In this document: positions 35,249 to 42,564 of the stretch, piece by piece | Numbering within the stretch: the stretch's first letter is position 1 | Layout of the letters: every line of letters begins with the position of its first letter | NCBI RefSeq assembly: GCF_001570585.1 | Contig: NZ_BBXF01000006.1 | Span: 480,673 to 544,672 of the forward strand | From: Herbidospora daliensis | GTDB lineage: Bacteria; Actinomycetota; Actinomycetes; Streptosporangiales; Streptosporangiaceae | Length of the DNA: 64,000 nt | Direction: 5' to 3' | Notes under the pieces: generated by a model | The model's input: the letters and a program-made list of their open reading frames with translations, nothing else | What the model was told of the DNA's origin: nothing | The model's database searches: none | Translations under genes and position numbers: made by a program

Positions 35249-35344
35249 GAACGGGAGTATTCATCGCCACGCTGCCGGATTTGCGGTTTCGGCCGAGTTC
35301 GCGCGACCTGCCTGGTGAATTGCCGGAGTTATTGGTTTTTGTGA

Positions 35345-35374
35345 CACCGCCCCTTGTGCTGAAAAGGGGCGGTG
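35345..35374. terminator. Hairpin terminator after the DUF998 gene
   Basis: CACCGCCCCTT (35345-35355) pairs perfectly with 35364-35374 around an 8-base loop, just after the stop of the minus-strand DUF998 gene. It probably ends the minus-strand transcript from the EamA, glycosyltransferase and DUF998 genes. Confidence 0.75.
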
Positions 35375-35380
35375 AAAGGG

Positions 35381-36016
35381 TCAGCCGTTCAGCGCGGGTG
35401 CCGGCCGCGCCGCCGGGGCGGCGGCCCGCAGGGCGACCTTGCCCGCGTTCGCCAGCGCGATCACGAGCAGGATCTCCAGCACGACCACGACCCGCTCCAG
35501 CAGGCCGAAGTACGCCTCCCCGCCGATCAGCGCCGACACCGGCGACGTCGGGTGGCTCAGCAGGTAGAAGGCCAGGAAGACGCCGCTCGCGCGGGCCAGC
35601 ACGCCGACCGCCCCGAGCGGCCCCCGCCGCGTCAGGATCCAGCCGGCCACCGGCAGCGCGGTGAAGACCACGGCCGTCGACCAGCGGTGGATCTCGCCGC
35701 CCAGGGTGGTCACGTCGGCCGACAGGTCGGTCGGGAAGATGGTGCCCAGGACCAGCCCGGCCGCCGCCACGATCAGCAGCACCCGGGTCGCCGCGGTCCG
35801 CGACGGGTTGGGCTCGGTCAGGCTCCACGCGGTGGCCACGCAGCCGGCCGCCAGGGCCATCATGCCGAGGGCGAAGATCGTCTCGGTCGCGGTGTTCGTC
35901 ACGGCGTAGTCGCTCAGCAGGCCGGTCATCGGATTGATCAGGTCGGCGAAGAAGAGGTGCAGGCCGAGCATCAGGAGCAGGGCCGTCGCCGGGCCCGCCG
36001 TGGCCATCAGGATCAT
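35381..36016 (-). CDS. DUF998 family membrane protein
   Basis: The 211-residue protein has about six membrane segments. The pattern LLSDYAVTNTATETIFALGMMALA, IFPTDLSADVTTLGGEIHRW and HPTSPVSALIGGEAYFGLLERV fits DUF998, a family of integral membrane proteins of unknown role. It ends the minus-strand group with the glycosyltransferase, 12 bases downstream of that gene's stop, so the two are probably co-expressed. Confidence 0.8.
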   Translation of the reverse strand: MILMATAGPATALLLMLGLHLFFADLINPMTGLLSDYAVTNTATETIFALGMMALAAGCVATAWSLTEPNPSRTAATRVLLIVAAAGLVLGTIFPTDLSADVTTLGGEIHRWSTAVVFTALPVAGWILTRRGPLGAVGVLARASGVFLAFYLLSHPTSPVSALIGGEAYFGLLERVVVVLEILLVIALANAGKVALRAAAPAARPAPALNG

Positions 36017-36028
36017 CAGTCCCCCGGT

Positions 36029-37252
36029 TCAGTGAACAGCGGATATGGGTGCGCGGTGCACGAGTTCCCCGTAGATCGACTCGAAACGGGCCAGCGACTG
36101 CTCGTGCGTGTGGGTCGCGGCCAGGGAGAGGCTCGCCTTCGACATCGCGGCGCGTTCGTCGGGCCGGGTGAGGATCGCCTTGAGGTGCCGGGCCAGTTCG
36201 GAGACGTCGCCCGGCGTGTAGAGGTGGCCGTTGCCCTCGACCAGGTGCGGCAGCGCCATCGCGTTCGCGGCCACCACCGGCAGGCCGCTCGCCATCGCCT
36301 CCAGGGTGGCGATGCTCTGCAGTTCGGCCGTGCCGGGCATGCAGAACACGTCGGCGACGGCGTACGCCTGGGGCAGGTCGGCGTCCTCGACGAAGCCGAG
36401 GAAGCGCACGTTGTCGCCGGCGCCGACCCGGTGGGCCAGCTTCTCCAGCGCCTCGCGGCGGTTGCCCTGGCCGACGAAGACGGCCTGGCAGTCGAGGTCG
36501 TTGAGCAGCTTCGGCAGCGCCAGCACGATCTCTTCGAGGTGCTTCTCCTCGTCGAGGCGGCCGACGAACAGGATCGTCGGACGCTCTGGCACGCCGAACC
36601 GGCGGCGGGCCCAGGTCTGCGGCTGCGGGCGGAACCGCGACAGGTCGATGCCGCACGACACCGGCTCGACCTTGGCGCGCAGGCCCTTGGCCGACAGCAG
36701 GTCGGCGGCCAGCGGGGTCGGGGTGGTGACGTGGTCGGCCCGCTCGAAGATCCGGTTCAGGTCCTTCCAGGCCAGGTCGCCGACGCGGCGGCGCAGCCGG
36801 GCGGGCACCCCGGTGAACTGGAAGAGGTTGTCGGGCATGAAGTGGTTGGTCGCCACGACCGGCAGCCCGGCCCGCTTGGCGGCGGCCACGGCCGACCGGC
36901 CGACCACGAAGTGGCCCTGGGTGTGCACGACGTCGGGCGCGATCCGCCGCACCAGCCGGTCCATCGTGCGGCCGAGCCCGGCCGGGACGGTGAACCGCAT
37001 CGTCGGGTGGACCAGCAGGCGGGCCGACCGGAGCCGGTGCACGAGCACGCCCTCGATCACGTCGGTGACCGGGGGGCCGTCGTCGGAGCTGCACACGACG
37101 TGGACCTCCGTCCCCCGGGCCGCCAGGCCCGAGGCCAGGCGGTGGGTGAAGTAGGCGGCGCCGTTGACGTCCGGCGGGTAGGTGTCGGTCGCGATCAGCA
37201 CCCGGCGGGGGCGCGAATGCGCGACGGACGCCTCGGCGAGGGTGAGGCTCAT
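36029..37252 (-). CDS. GT4-family glycosyltransferase
   Basis: The 407-residue GT-B enzyme has the GT4 pattern: RRVLIATDTYPPDVNGAAYFTHRLA at the nucleotide-proximal N-domain, DVVHTQGHFVVGRSAVAAAK, CGIDLSRFRP, ILFVGRLDEEKHLEE and the acidic motif ELQSIATLE (E-x7-E). These are typical of retaining transferases acting on lipids, such as PimB/MgtA-like mannosyltransferases and glucuronosyl-diacylglycerol makers. Start is ATG at 37252 with GGAG upstream; a longer frame reads into the EamA gene and was rejected. It follows the EamA gene by 11 bases. Confidence 0.88.
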   Translation of the reverse strand: MSLTLAEASVAHSRPRRVLIATDTYPPDVNGAAYFTHRLASGLAARGTEVHVVCSSDDGPPVTDVIEGVLVHRLRSARLLVHPTMRFTVPAGLGRTMDRLVRRIAPDVVHTQGHFVVGRSAVAAAKRAGLPVVATNHFMPDNLFQFTGVPARLRRRVGDLAWKDLNRIFERADHVTTPTPLAADLLSAKGLRAKVEPVSCGIDLSRFRPQPQTWARRRFGVPERPTILFVGRLDEEKHLEEIVLALPKLLNDLDCQAVFVGQGNRREALEKLAHRVGAGDNVRFLGFVEDADLPQAYAVADVFCMPGTAELQSIATLEAMASGLPVVAANAMALPHLVEGNGHLYTPGDVSELARHLKAILTRPDERAAMSKASLSLAATHTHEQSLARFESIYGELVHRAPISAVH

Positions 37253-37263
37253 GGGGGCTCCGT

Positions 37264-38079
37264 TCACCTTGACAGGGGGGTCGTTCGGGCGAGGGCGACC
37301 GTGCCGGCCGCCGCGAGGGCCGCGGCCGCCGTCGCCGCGAGGCCGTTGGCGGGCAGGGGTTCTCCGAGCAGGAGCGCGCCGAAGGACACCGCGGTGACCG
37401 GGTCGGCGACCTGCAGCGCCGCGAAGGCCACGCCGAAGTGCCCGATGGCGTACGCCTTCTGGAGCAGCATCAGCGCGCCGACCAGGGGGATCGGGAGGGC
37501 CAGCAGGAACCACAACTGGCCGGGCCAGCCGTCGGCGATGACGCGCATCAGGGTCGACGCGGCGCCGTACATGATCCCGGCGGAGACGGCCAGCAGGGCG
37601 GTGCGCCCCGGCGGGCCGATGCGGGTGGCGGCGGCCAGGCAGACGAGGGCGCCGCCGCCGGCCAGGCCCAGCATCAGGGTGACCTCGGCGGCGGTCATGC
37701 TTGGCGGCCCGGTCGGCACCGGGACCATCAGGACCAGCGCGATCAGGCCGATCGCGACCATCGCCCCGGCCGCCAGCTCGTGCCTGGACGTGCGGCGTCC
37801 GTGCAGGGCGGCGGCGATGGGCAGTGCGAACAGCAGGCTGGCCACACCCATGGGCTGCACGATCGTCAGCGGGCCGATGCTCAGGGCGTAGATGTGCAGC
37901 AGTCCGCCCGCGGCGATCACCGCCCCGCCGAGCAGCCAGCGCGGCCGGCGCAGCAGCACCCGCAGGCGGGGCTCGTTGCCGGTGGCCGCGACGTGCTGCT
38001 GGAGGGCCGCGCCGAGAGCGAAGAAGAGCGAACCGACGAGGGCTACGCCTGCGGACGGCGCCGCCGCGAGCATGGTCAT
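37264..38079 (-). CDS. DMT/EamA-family transporter
   Basis: The 271-residue protein has about nine or ten membrane segments (ALVGSLFFALGAALQQHVAATG, LLGGAVIAAGGLLHIYALSIGPL) with two related halves as in the drug/metabolite transporter superfamily; the second half has AFAALQVADPVTAVSFGALLLGE. The start at 38079 is backed by AAGGAG eight bases upstream. It heads the minus-strand group EamA, glycosyltransferase, DUF998. The substrate is unknown; a lipid- or sugar-related one would fit the neighbour. Confidence 0.85.
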   Translation of the reverse strand: MTMLAAAPSAGVALVGSLFFALGAALQQHVAATGNEPRLRVLLRRPRWLLGGAVIAAGGLLHIYALSIGPLTIVQPMGVASLLFALPIAAALHGRRTSRHELAAGAMVAIGLIALVLMVPVPTGPPSMTAAEVTLMLGLAGGGALVCLAAATRIGPPGRTALLAVSAGIMYGAASTLMRVIADGWPGQLWFLLALPIPLVGALMLLQKAYAIGHFGVAFAALQVADPVTAVSFGALLLGEPLPANGLAATAAAALAAAGTVALARTTPLSR

Positions 38080-38229
38080 GGTGCGGTCTCCTTTCCCCTG
38101 GATGAAGCCATGGCACAGTGGCCGCAACGCCGCGAATTGGCGTCCGGTTCGGGAACTCGTGGGAGATTTCCGCTGTCGTGCCTGACTGCTAACCGCAGCC
38201 TGGTTCAAACGGGTGGGAGATCCATCCGG

Positions 38230-38270
38230 GATCGCCCCTGAGATGACGACCGGTCATCCCTGGGGCGACC
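38230..38270. terminator. Hairpin downstream of the SDR gene
   Basis: An 18-base arm (38230-38247) pairs with 38253-38270 with three imperfections around GACCG. It lies 19 bases after the stop of the minus-strand SDR gene. No T-run is visible. Confidence 0.55.
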
Positions 38271-38288
38271 CCGGGCGGAGACCGGGGG

Positions 38289-39020
38289 TCAGCTCATGGT
38301 CTTGCCGCCGTTGACGGCGATACGCTGCCCGGTCACGAACCGGGAGGCGTCGGAGGCGAAGAAGGCCACCGTGTCCGCGACGTCGGCGGGGGTGCCCATG
38401 TGGGGGAGGGCGAGGGTCTTCCGGTACGCCTCGTGGTCGTCGGCCGGGACGGAGGCGTGGCGCTCGACCGGGATCCAGCCGGGTTCGACGGTGTTGACCG
38501 TGATCCCGTGGGGGCCGAGGGCGCGGGCCCACGACCGGGTCAGGCCGTGCATGGCCATCTTGGCCGAGACGTACTGGCTGAACTCGGGGTTGCCCAGGTC
38601 GGCGACCTCGGAGCCGATGTTGACGATCCGGCCGGTCCCGGCGGCCTTCATGGCGGGCAGCACCGCCTGGAGGATCAGCAGCGGCGCCTTGACGAAGAAC
38701 TTCAGCTGGTCGAGGTGGTCGTCCCAGGTCAGGTCCTCGACGGGGATCTCCGGCTGGGGGCCGGTGGCGTTGTTGACCACGACCGCGACGGGCCCGGCGG
38801 CGGCCAGCGCGGCGGCCACCTGCTCCTCCGAGGTGACGTCGAACCGGGAGGTCTCGATCGAGTGGCCCCGGGCGCGCACGCGGTCGGCGACCGCCGTGGC
38901 CCCGGCCGTGTCGTGGGCGTAGTTGAGCACGACGTGCCACCCGTCGGCGGCGAGCCGTTCGGCGATGACGGCGCCGAGCCCGCGGCTGGCGCCGGTGACG
39001 AGAGCGGTTCCGAGAGACAA
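38289..39020 (-). CDS. Short-chain dehydrogenase/reductase
   Basis: The 243-residue enzyme has the SDR cofactor motif TGASRGLG at about 8-15, VVVNNATG for NNAG, catalytic Ser in IVNIGSEV, and YVSAK (Tyr-x-x-x-Lys), then a normal C-terminus VTGQRIAVNGGKTMS. It resembles FabG-like 3-oxoacyl reductases, but the substrate cannot be assigned. The TTG at 39020 follows GAAGGA by about 6 bases. It comes 14 bases after the MFS gene on the same strand and may share its transcript. Confidence 0.88.
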   Translation of the reverse strand: MSLGTALVTGASRGLGAVIAERLAADGWHVVLNYAHDTAGATAVADRVRARGHSIETSRFDVTSEEQVAAALAAAGPVAVVVNNATGPQPEIPVEDLTWDDHLDQLKFFVKAPLLILQAVLPAMKAAGTGRIVNIGSEVADLGNPEFSQYVSAKMAMHGLTRSWARALGPHGITVNTVEPGWIPVERHASVPADDHEAYRKTLALPHMGTPADVADTVAFFASDASRFVTGQRIAVNGGKTMS

Positions 39021-39034
39021 GAGGGTTCCTTCTT

Positions 39035-40171
39035 TCACGCCGGGACGGGGACAGGTGCCGATACTCGTGGACGCAGCACCGAGGCCGCCAGGGCGATGGC
39101 CGCCACGGCCGCGGTGACCAGGAGGAACGAGACGCGCGGGGAGAACGCGTCGGCGACCACGCCGAAGAGGGTGGGCCCGCCGAGCCCGGCGAACAGGGTC
39201 ATCATGGCGATCCCCGACACGCCCTCGCCCGGCGTGGGCGCGGCGTCGGCGGCGGCGCTGAACGACTGCGGCACGACGGTGGCCAGCCCGAGCCCGATCA
39301 GCGCGAACCCGAGGGCGGCCACCCAGGTCGCTGGCGCGAACACCGCCAGCAGGCCGCCGGCCAGCGCGGTCAGCGCCCCGGCCCGGACGGTCCGGACGAT
39401 GCCGAGCCGGACGATCACCGCGACCGAGCCCAGCCGCGAGAACGCCGAGGTGCAGGCGAAGGCGACGTAGGCCAGCGCCGCCGCGACGGCGTCGGCCCCG
39501 GTCACGTCGCGGACGTAGATGCCCGACCAGTTGACCACGGAGCTCTCGGCGAAGGAGGAGCAGAAGGCCACCAGCCCGATCGCGACCACCGACCGGGACG
39601 GCAGGCCGAGCCGTCGTTCGGGGGCGGGGGAGGAGGGGCGTACCGGCAGGGACCGGGCGGCCGACCAGGCGCCGCCCGCCGCCACGACGGCGACGGCGCC
39701 CAGGTGCAGCGGCGCGGCGACGGAGAAGGAGGCGGCCAGGGCGCCGGCACCGGCGCCGAGCAGCATGCCGACCGACCACATGCCGTGCAGGCGGGTCATG
39801 ATCGGCTGCCCGGCGGCCTTCTCGATGCCGGACGCCTCGGCGTTGACGGCGACGTTGGAGGTCCCGGCGGCCGCGCCGTAGAGGACCAGGGCCAGGCAGA
39901 GAACGGGGACACTGGGGGACAGCGCGGGGAGCCCGAGGGTCAGGCAGTAGATCGGGACGAGGATCACGGTGGCGTCCCGCGCCCCGAATCGGGCCAACAG
40001 GGGCCCGGCGGCGAGCAGGCCGGCGACCGAGCCGCCCGCCGTGGCCAGCAGGACGAGACCGAGGGTGGTGGCCGACAGACCCAGGTGCTCCTGGATCCAG
40101 GGGATGCGCGTGGACCAGCTTCCCGCCACCATTCCGTGGCACAGGAAGACCAGTGAGATCGCGCGACGCAT
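39035..40171 (-). CDS. MFS transporter
   Basis: The 378-residue protein has about 12 membrane segments. It opens RRAISLVFLCHGMVAGSWSTRIPWIQEHLGLS, a start shared by MFS members related to YbjJ and fucose permeases, with LARFGARDATVI as the loop 2-3 motif. It is divergent from a ROK-type regulator 53 bases away, so sugar-linked control is likely. The substrate is unknown. The downstream SDR may act on the same pathway. Confidence 0.86.
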   Translation of the reverse strand: MRRAISLVFLCHGMVAGSWSTRIPWIQEHLGLSATTLGLVLLATAGGSVAGLLAAGPLLARFGARDATVILVPIYCLTLGLPALSPSVPVLCLALVLYGAAAGTSNVAVNAEASGIEKAAGQPIMTRLHGMWSVGMLLGAGAGALAASFSVAAPLHLGAVAVVAAGGAWSAARSLPVRPSSPAPERRLGLPSRSVVAIGLVAFCSSFAESSVVNWSGIYVRDVTGADAVAAALAYVAFACTSAFSRLGSVAVIVRLGIVRTVRAGALTALAGGLLAVFAPATWVAALGFALIGLGLATVVPQSFSAAADAAPTPGEGVSGIAMMTLFAGLGGPTLFGVVADAFSPRVSFLLVTAAVAAIALAASVLRPRVSAPVPVPA

Positions 40172-40201
40172 TTTCGTACTCCATGGTTCGAGGGGTACGA
40201 T

Positions 40202-40214
40202 CAAATTAACAGTT
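40202..40214. promoter_or_regulatory. Candidate operator between MFS and ROK genes
   Basis: ATTAACAGTTAGG has TAAC-A-GTTA symmetry in an AT-rich patch of an otherwise GC-rich 53-base divergent gap. It is the only symmetric element seen there besides CGTAC/GTACG around 40174-40198. Confidence 0.3.
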
Positions 40215-40224
40215 AGGCTTCCTG

Positions 40225-41160
40225 ATGATTAAGGCGACCCCCCGCACAGCTCGGGCGATCAACGACCGGATGGCGCTCGACCTGCTGGTCGAGATGGGCC
40301 CCCTGACCGCCCCGCAACTGCGCGAACTGACCGGCCTGTCCCGCCCGTCGGTCTCCGACCTGGTCGAACGGCTCCACGACGCCCGGTTGATCGAGCCGGC
40401 CGGCGAGACCGGCGCCGACCGGCGCGGCCCCAACGCGCGCCTGTGGCGGGTCGCGGCGGCGCGGGCCCACGTGGTGGGCGTCGACGTGCGCCCCGATCAT
40501 GTGAGCGCGGTCTGCGCCGACCTGGCGGGCGAGACGGTCGGCGAGGCGGAGCTGCCGGGCCGGCCGGGGATCGTGGCGGCGGTGCGGGCGGTGGCGCGCG
40601 GGCCGCTGCACACCGTCGTCGTCGGGGCCCCCGGCCACGGCTCCCGCGACGGCCAGGAGGAGGAACACGAGCTGGGCGCCCGCGTGGTGATCGAGAACGA
40701 GGTCAACCTGGCGGCCATCGCCGAACACCGCGCCGGGGCGGCCGTGGGCCGCGCCGACTTCGCGCTGCTCTGGCTCGACTCCGGCACCGGCGGCGCGCTG
40801 GTGCTCGACCACAAGCTGCGCCGGGGCGTCTCGGGGGCGGCGGGCGAGGTGGGCTTCCTGCCGCTGCGCGGCGGCGACCTGCACGACCTCGTCTTCGAGG
40901 CCCCGCTCGACGTGCTGGCCGAACGGGTCGCGCTGGGCGTGGCGGCGATCGCCGAGGTCGTCGACCCGGGCCTGGTCGTCTTGGGCGGCGGCGCGGGCCA
41001 TCGGGGCGGCGCGGAGCTGGCGGCGCGGGTCCAGCGGGCGGTCGAGGAGCTCTGCCCGGTGCCGGTGCGGGTCACCGCGAGCACGGTGGCCGACAACCCG
41101 GTGCTGCTCGGCGCCGCACTGCTCGCCCTCGACGCCGCCAGGGACGAGACGTTCGGCTAG
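40225..41160 (+). CDS. ROK-family transcriptional regulator
   Basis: The 311-residue protein joins a winged helix (about 15-60, LTAPQLRELTGLSRPSVSDLVERL) to a ROK sugar-kinase-like domain with VVGVDVRPDHVSAVCADL, VVGAPGHGS, ENEVNLAAIAEH and SGTGGALVLD. The zinc motif of ROK proteins (HxCxCGxxGC after GE-x-GH) is missing: GEVGFLPLRGGDLHD takes its place. The family is ~60-90 residues longer as a rule, so this is a compact, probably DNA-binding member. It faces the MFS gene and should control it. Its stop overlaps the convergent tspO-like gene by four bases. Confidence 0.85.
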   Translation: MIKATPRTARAINDRMALDLLVEMGPLTAPQLRELTGLSRPSVSDLVERLHDARLIEPAGETGADRRGPNARLWRVAAARAHVVGVDVRPDHVSAVCADLAGETVGEAELPGRPGIVAAVRAVARGPLHTVVVGAPGHGSRDGQEEEHELGARVVIENEVNLAAIAEHRAGAAVGRADFALLWLDSGTGGALVLDHKLRRGVSGAAGEVGFLPLRGGDLHDLVFEAPLDVLAERVALGVAAIAEVVDPGLVVLGGGAGHRGGAELAARVQRAVEELCPVPVRVTASTVADNPVLLGAALLALDAARDETFG

Positions 41161-41627
41161 TTCGCCAGCCAGATCGACAGGTTGAGCGCGGCGGCGAAGG
41201 TCACCCAGAGCAGATAGGGCACCAGCAGCCATCCGGCGGCGCGGCTGCGGCGCAGGAACATCACGATGTTCACCACGATCGCCGCCCACAGCAGCGTGAT
41301 GTCGACGAACGCGGTCCCGTAGAGCCCGGCGCCGAAGAACAGCGGCGTCCAGAGGGCGTTGAGCACGAGCTGCACGACGTACGGGACGAAGGAGCGGTCG
41401 AGCCCGCGGGACTTCCAGACCAGCCAGCCGGAGATGGCGATCAGGGCGTAGAGGACGGTCCAGACCGGGCCGAACAACCACTGCGGGGGCGCCCACGGGG
41501 GCAGGTCGAGCCGGACGTAGACGGCGCCGGCGTTCGAGGCGGCGAGTCCGCCCGTAACCGCCACCAGGGCCACGACCAGCGCGAACACGAGGAGGCCGGG
41601 CCAGCGATACCGGGTCAGAGTGCTCAT
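41157..41627 (-). CDS. tspO: TspO/MBR family protein
   Basis: The 156-residue membrane protein has five hydrophobic segments and the family motifs PPWAPPQWLFGPVWTVLYALIAISG, LVLNALWTPLFFG and PYLLWVTFAAALN, with the Trp-rich porphyrin-binding loop intact. TspO proteins bind porphyrins and steroids and are linked to stress and haem regulation. The gene is convergent with the ROK regulator. Confidence 0.92.
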   Translation of the reverse strand: MSTLTRYRWPGLLVFALVVALVAVTGGLAASNAGAVYVRLDLPPWAPPQWLFGPVWTVLYALIAISGWLVWKSRGLDRSFVPYVVQLVLNALWTPLFFGAGLYGTAFVDITLLWAAIVVNIVMFLRRSRAAGWLLVPYLLWVTFAAALNLSIWLAN

Positions 41628-41656
41628 GACCGAACCCCTGCCCGCAGGAGCTCAGG

Positions 41657-42289
41657 TCAAGCGGCGGGCTCGGCGTGCAGCCGGTTCAGCACCCGCTTGA
41701 ACGCCCACACCGACCCCGCGAACGCCACCCCGGTGATCAACGCCACCGCCGACGTGCGGACCAGCAGGTAGGTCGAGACGTTGTTGTGCAGCAGCAGCCA
41801 GATGCTCACCGCCGAGTTGCACATGAGCACGAAGGCCCACAGCAGAGTGATCCGGGCGAAGAACTGGCGCATGCGCTCGTGCTTGAGCACGAACTGCGGC
41901 AGGTGGATGTAGTCGAGCGTGAGCCGCTGGACCAGCGGCTTGTTCAGCCGTACGGAGGCCAGGAAGGCCAGCGCGATGCAGATCGTGCCGAGCTCGGGCT
42001 GGATGAAGTAGACCACCGCGTCGCCCGTCCACCACCCCAGCAGCGCCCGCACCGTGATCGCGATGGCCGCGAGGACCATCGTCCCGGGCACCGGCCGCCG
42101 CCGGACCAGCCGGTAGGCCACCCCGATGTAGACCCAGGAGACGGCGGCGATGAGCCCGCCGTCGAGCCCGAGCAGCGCGAACGCCGTGTAGAACACGGCG
42201 AGAGGCGCGACCACCCCCTCGAGCAACCGGGGGATCGCCGATTTGATCAGGGCGGTCAGCCGGGGAAGGGCGAACTGAGGGTGGGTCAT
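41657..42289 (-). CDS. VC0807-like membrane protein
   Basis: The 210-residue protein has about six membrane segments. EGVVAPLAVFYTAFALLGLDGGLIAAVSWVYIGVAYRLVRRR and the following charge layout resemble the VC0807 family of integral membrane proteins, whose function is not known. It lies 29 bases upstream of tspO on the same strand and may share its transcript. Recognition is by overall pattern, not by a sharp motif. Confidence 0.65.
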   Translation of the reverse strand: MTHPQFALPRLTALIKSAIPRLLEGVVAPLAVFYTAFALLGLDGGLIAAVSWVYIGVAYRLVRRRPVPGTMVLAAIAITVRALLGWWTGDAVVYFIQPELGTICIALAFLASVRLNKPLVQRLTLDYIHLPQFVLKHERMRQFFARITLLWAFVLMCNSAVSIWLLLHNNVSTYLLVRTSAVALITGVAFAGSVWAFKRVLNRLHAEPAA

Positions 42290-42363
42290 GCTGCTCCTTC
42301 AGGCGTCGGAGCACCGACGCTAAAGCTTCCGCGCCTACCCATGGGGCAGTGTGTGAAAACCCG

Positions 42364-42459
42364 TTGGGGAGGCCGTGGCCGATTCGTTACAGTACCCGAC
42401 CCCTAAGGGTGGTCGGGCTTACCCCCTAAGGGACATCTGCGGAGTTAGAGGGATCTAAC
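42364..42459 (+). promoter_or_regulatory. Candidate promoter and leader hairpins upstream of the GTPase operon
   Basis: TTGGGG (42364-42369) and TACAGT (42388-42393) with an 18-base spacer could be a sigma-70-type promoter. A 7-bp stem, CCCGACC (42395-42401) with GGTCGGG (42411-42417), lies at the expected start point. A second palindrome, GTTAGA-GGGA-TCTAAC (42444-42459), follows. These suggest operator or attenuation control of the five-gene operon. The rest of the gap up to the ribosome binding site shows nothing else. Confidence 0.4.
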
Positions 42460-42564
42460 CCTCAGGACAACAGGGCGTTCTCGGCCCTTTCTCCGGGCTC
42501 GTCCCTGATGCCGGAAGGCCCGTGACTCCGCTGAGGTGGACGTAGCCACCCCAGGAGGGACCAC

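Noticed and set aside
36029..38116. 695-codon glycosyltransferase reading frame
   Set aside because: The part before 37252 is antisense-frame sequence within the EamA gene; the GT4 family starts at 37252 with a ribosome binding site.
38289..40184. 631-codon frame for the SDR
   Set aside because: Residues before the TTG at 39020 lie in another frame of the MFS gene and match no protein.
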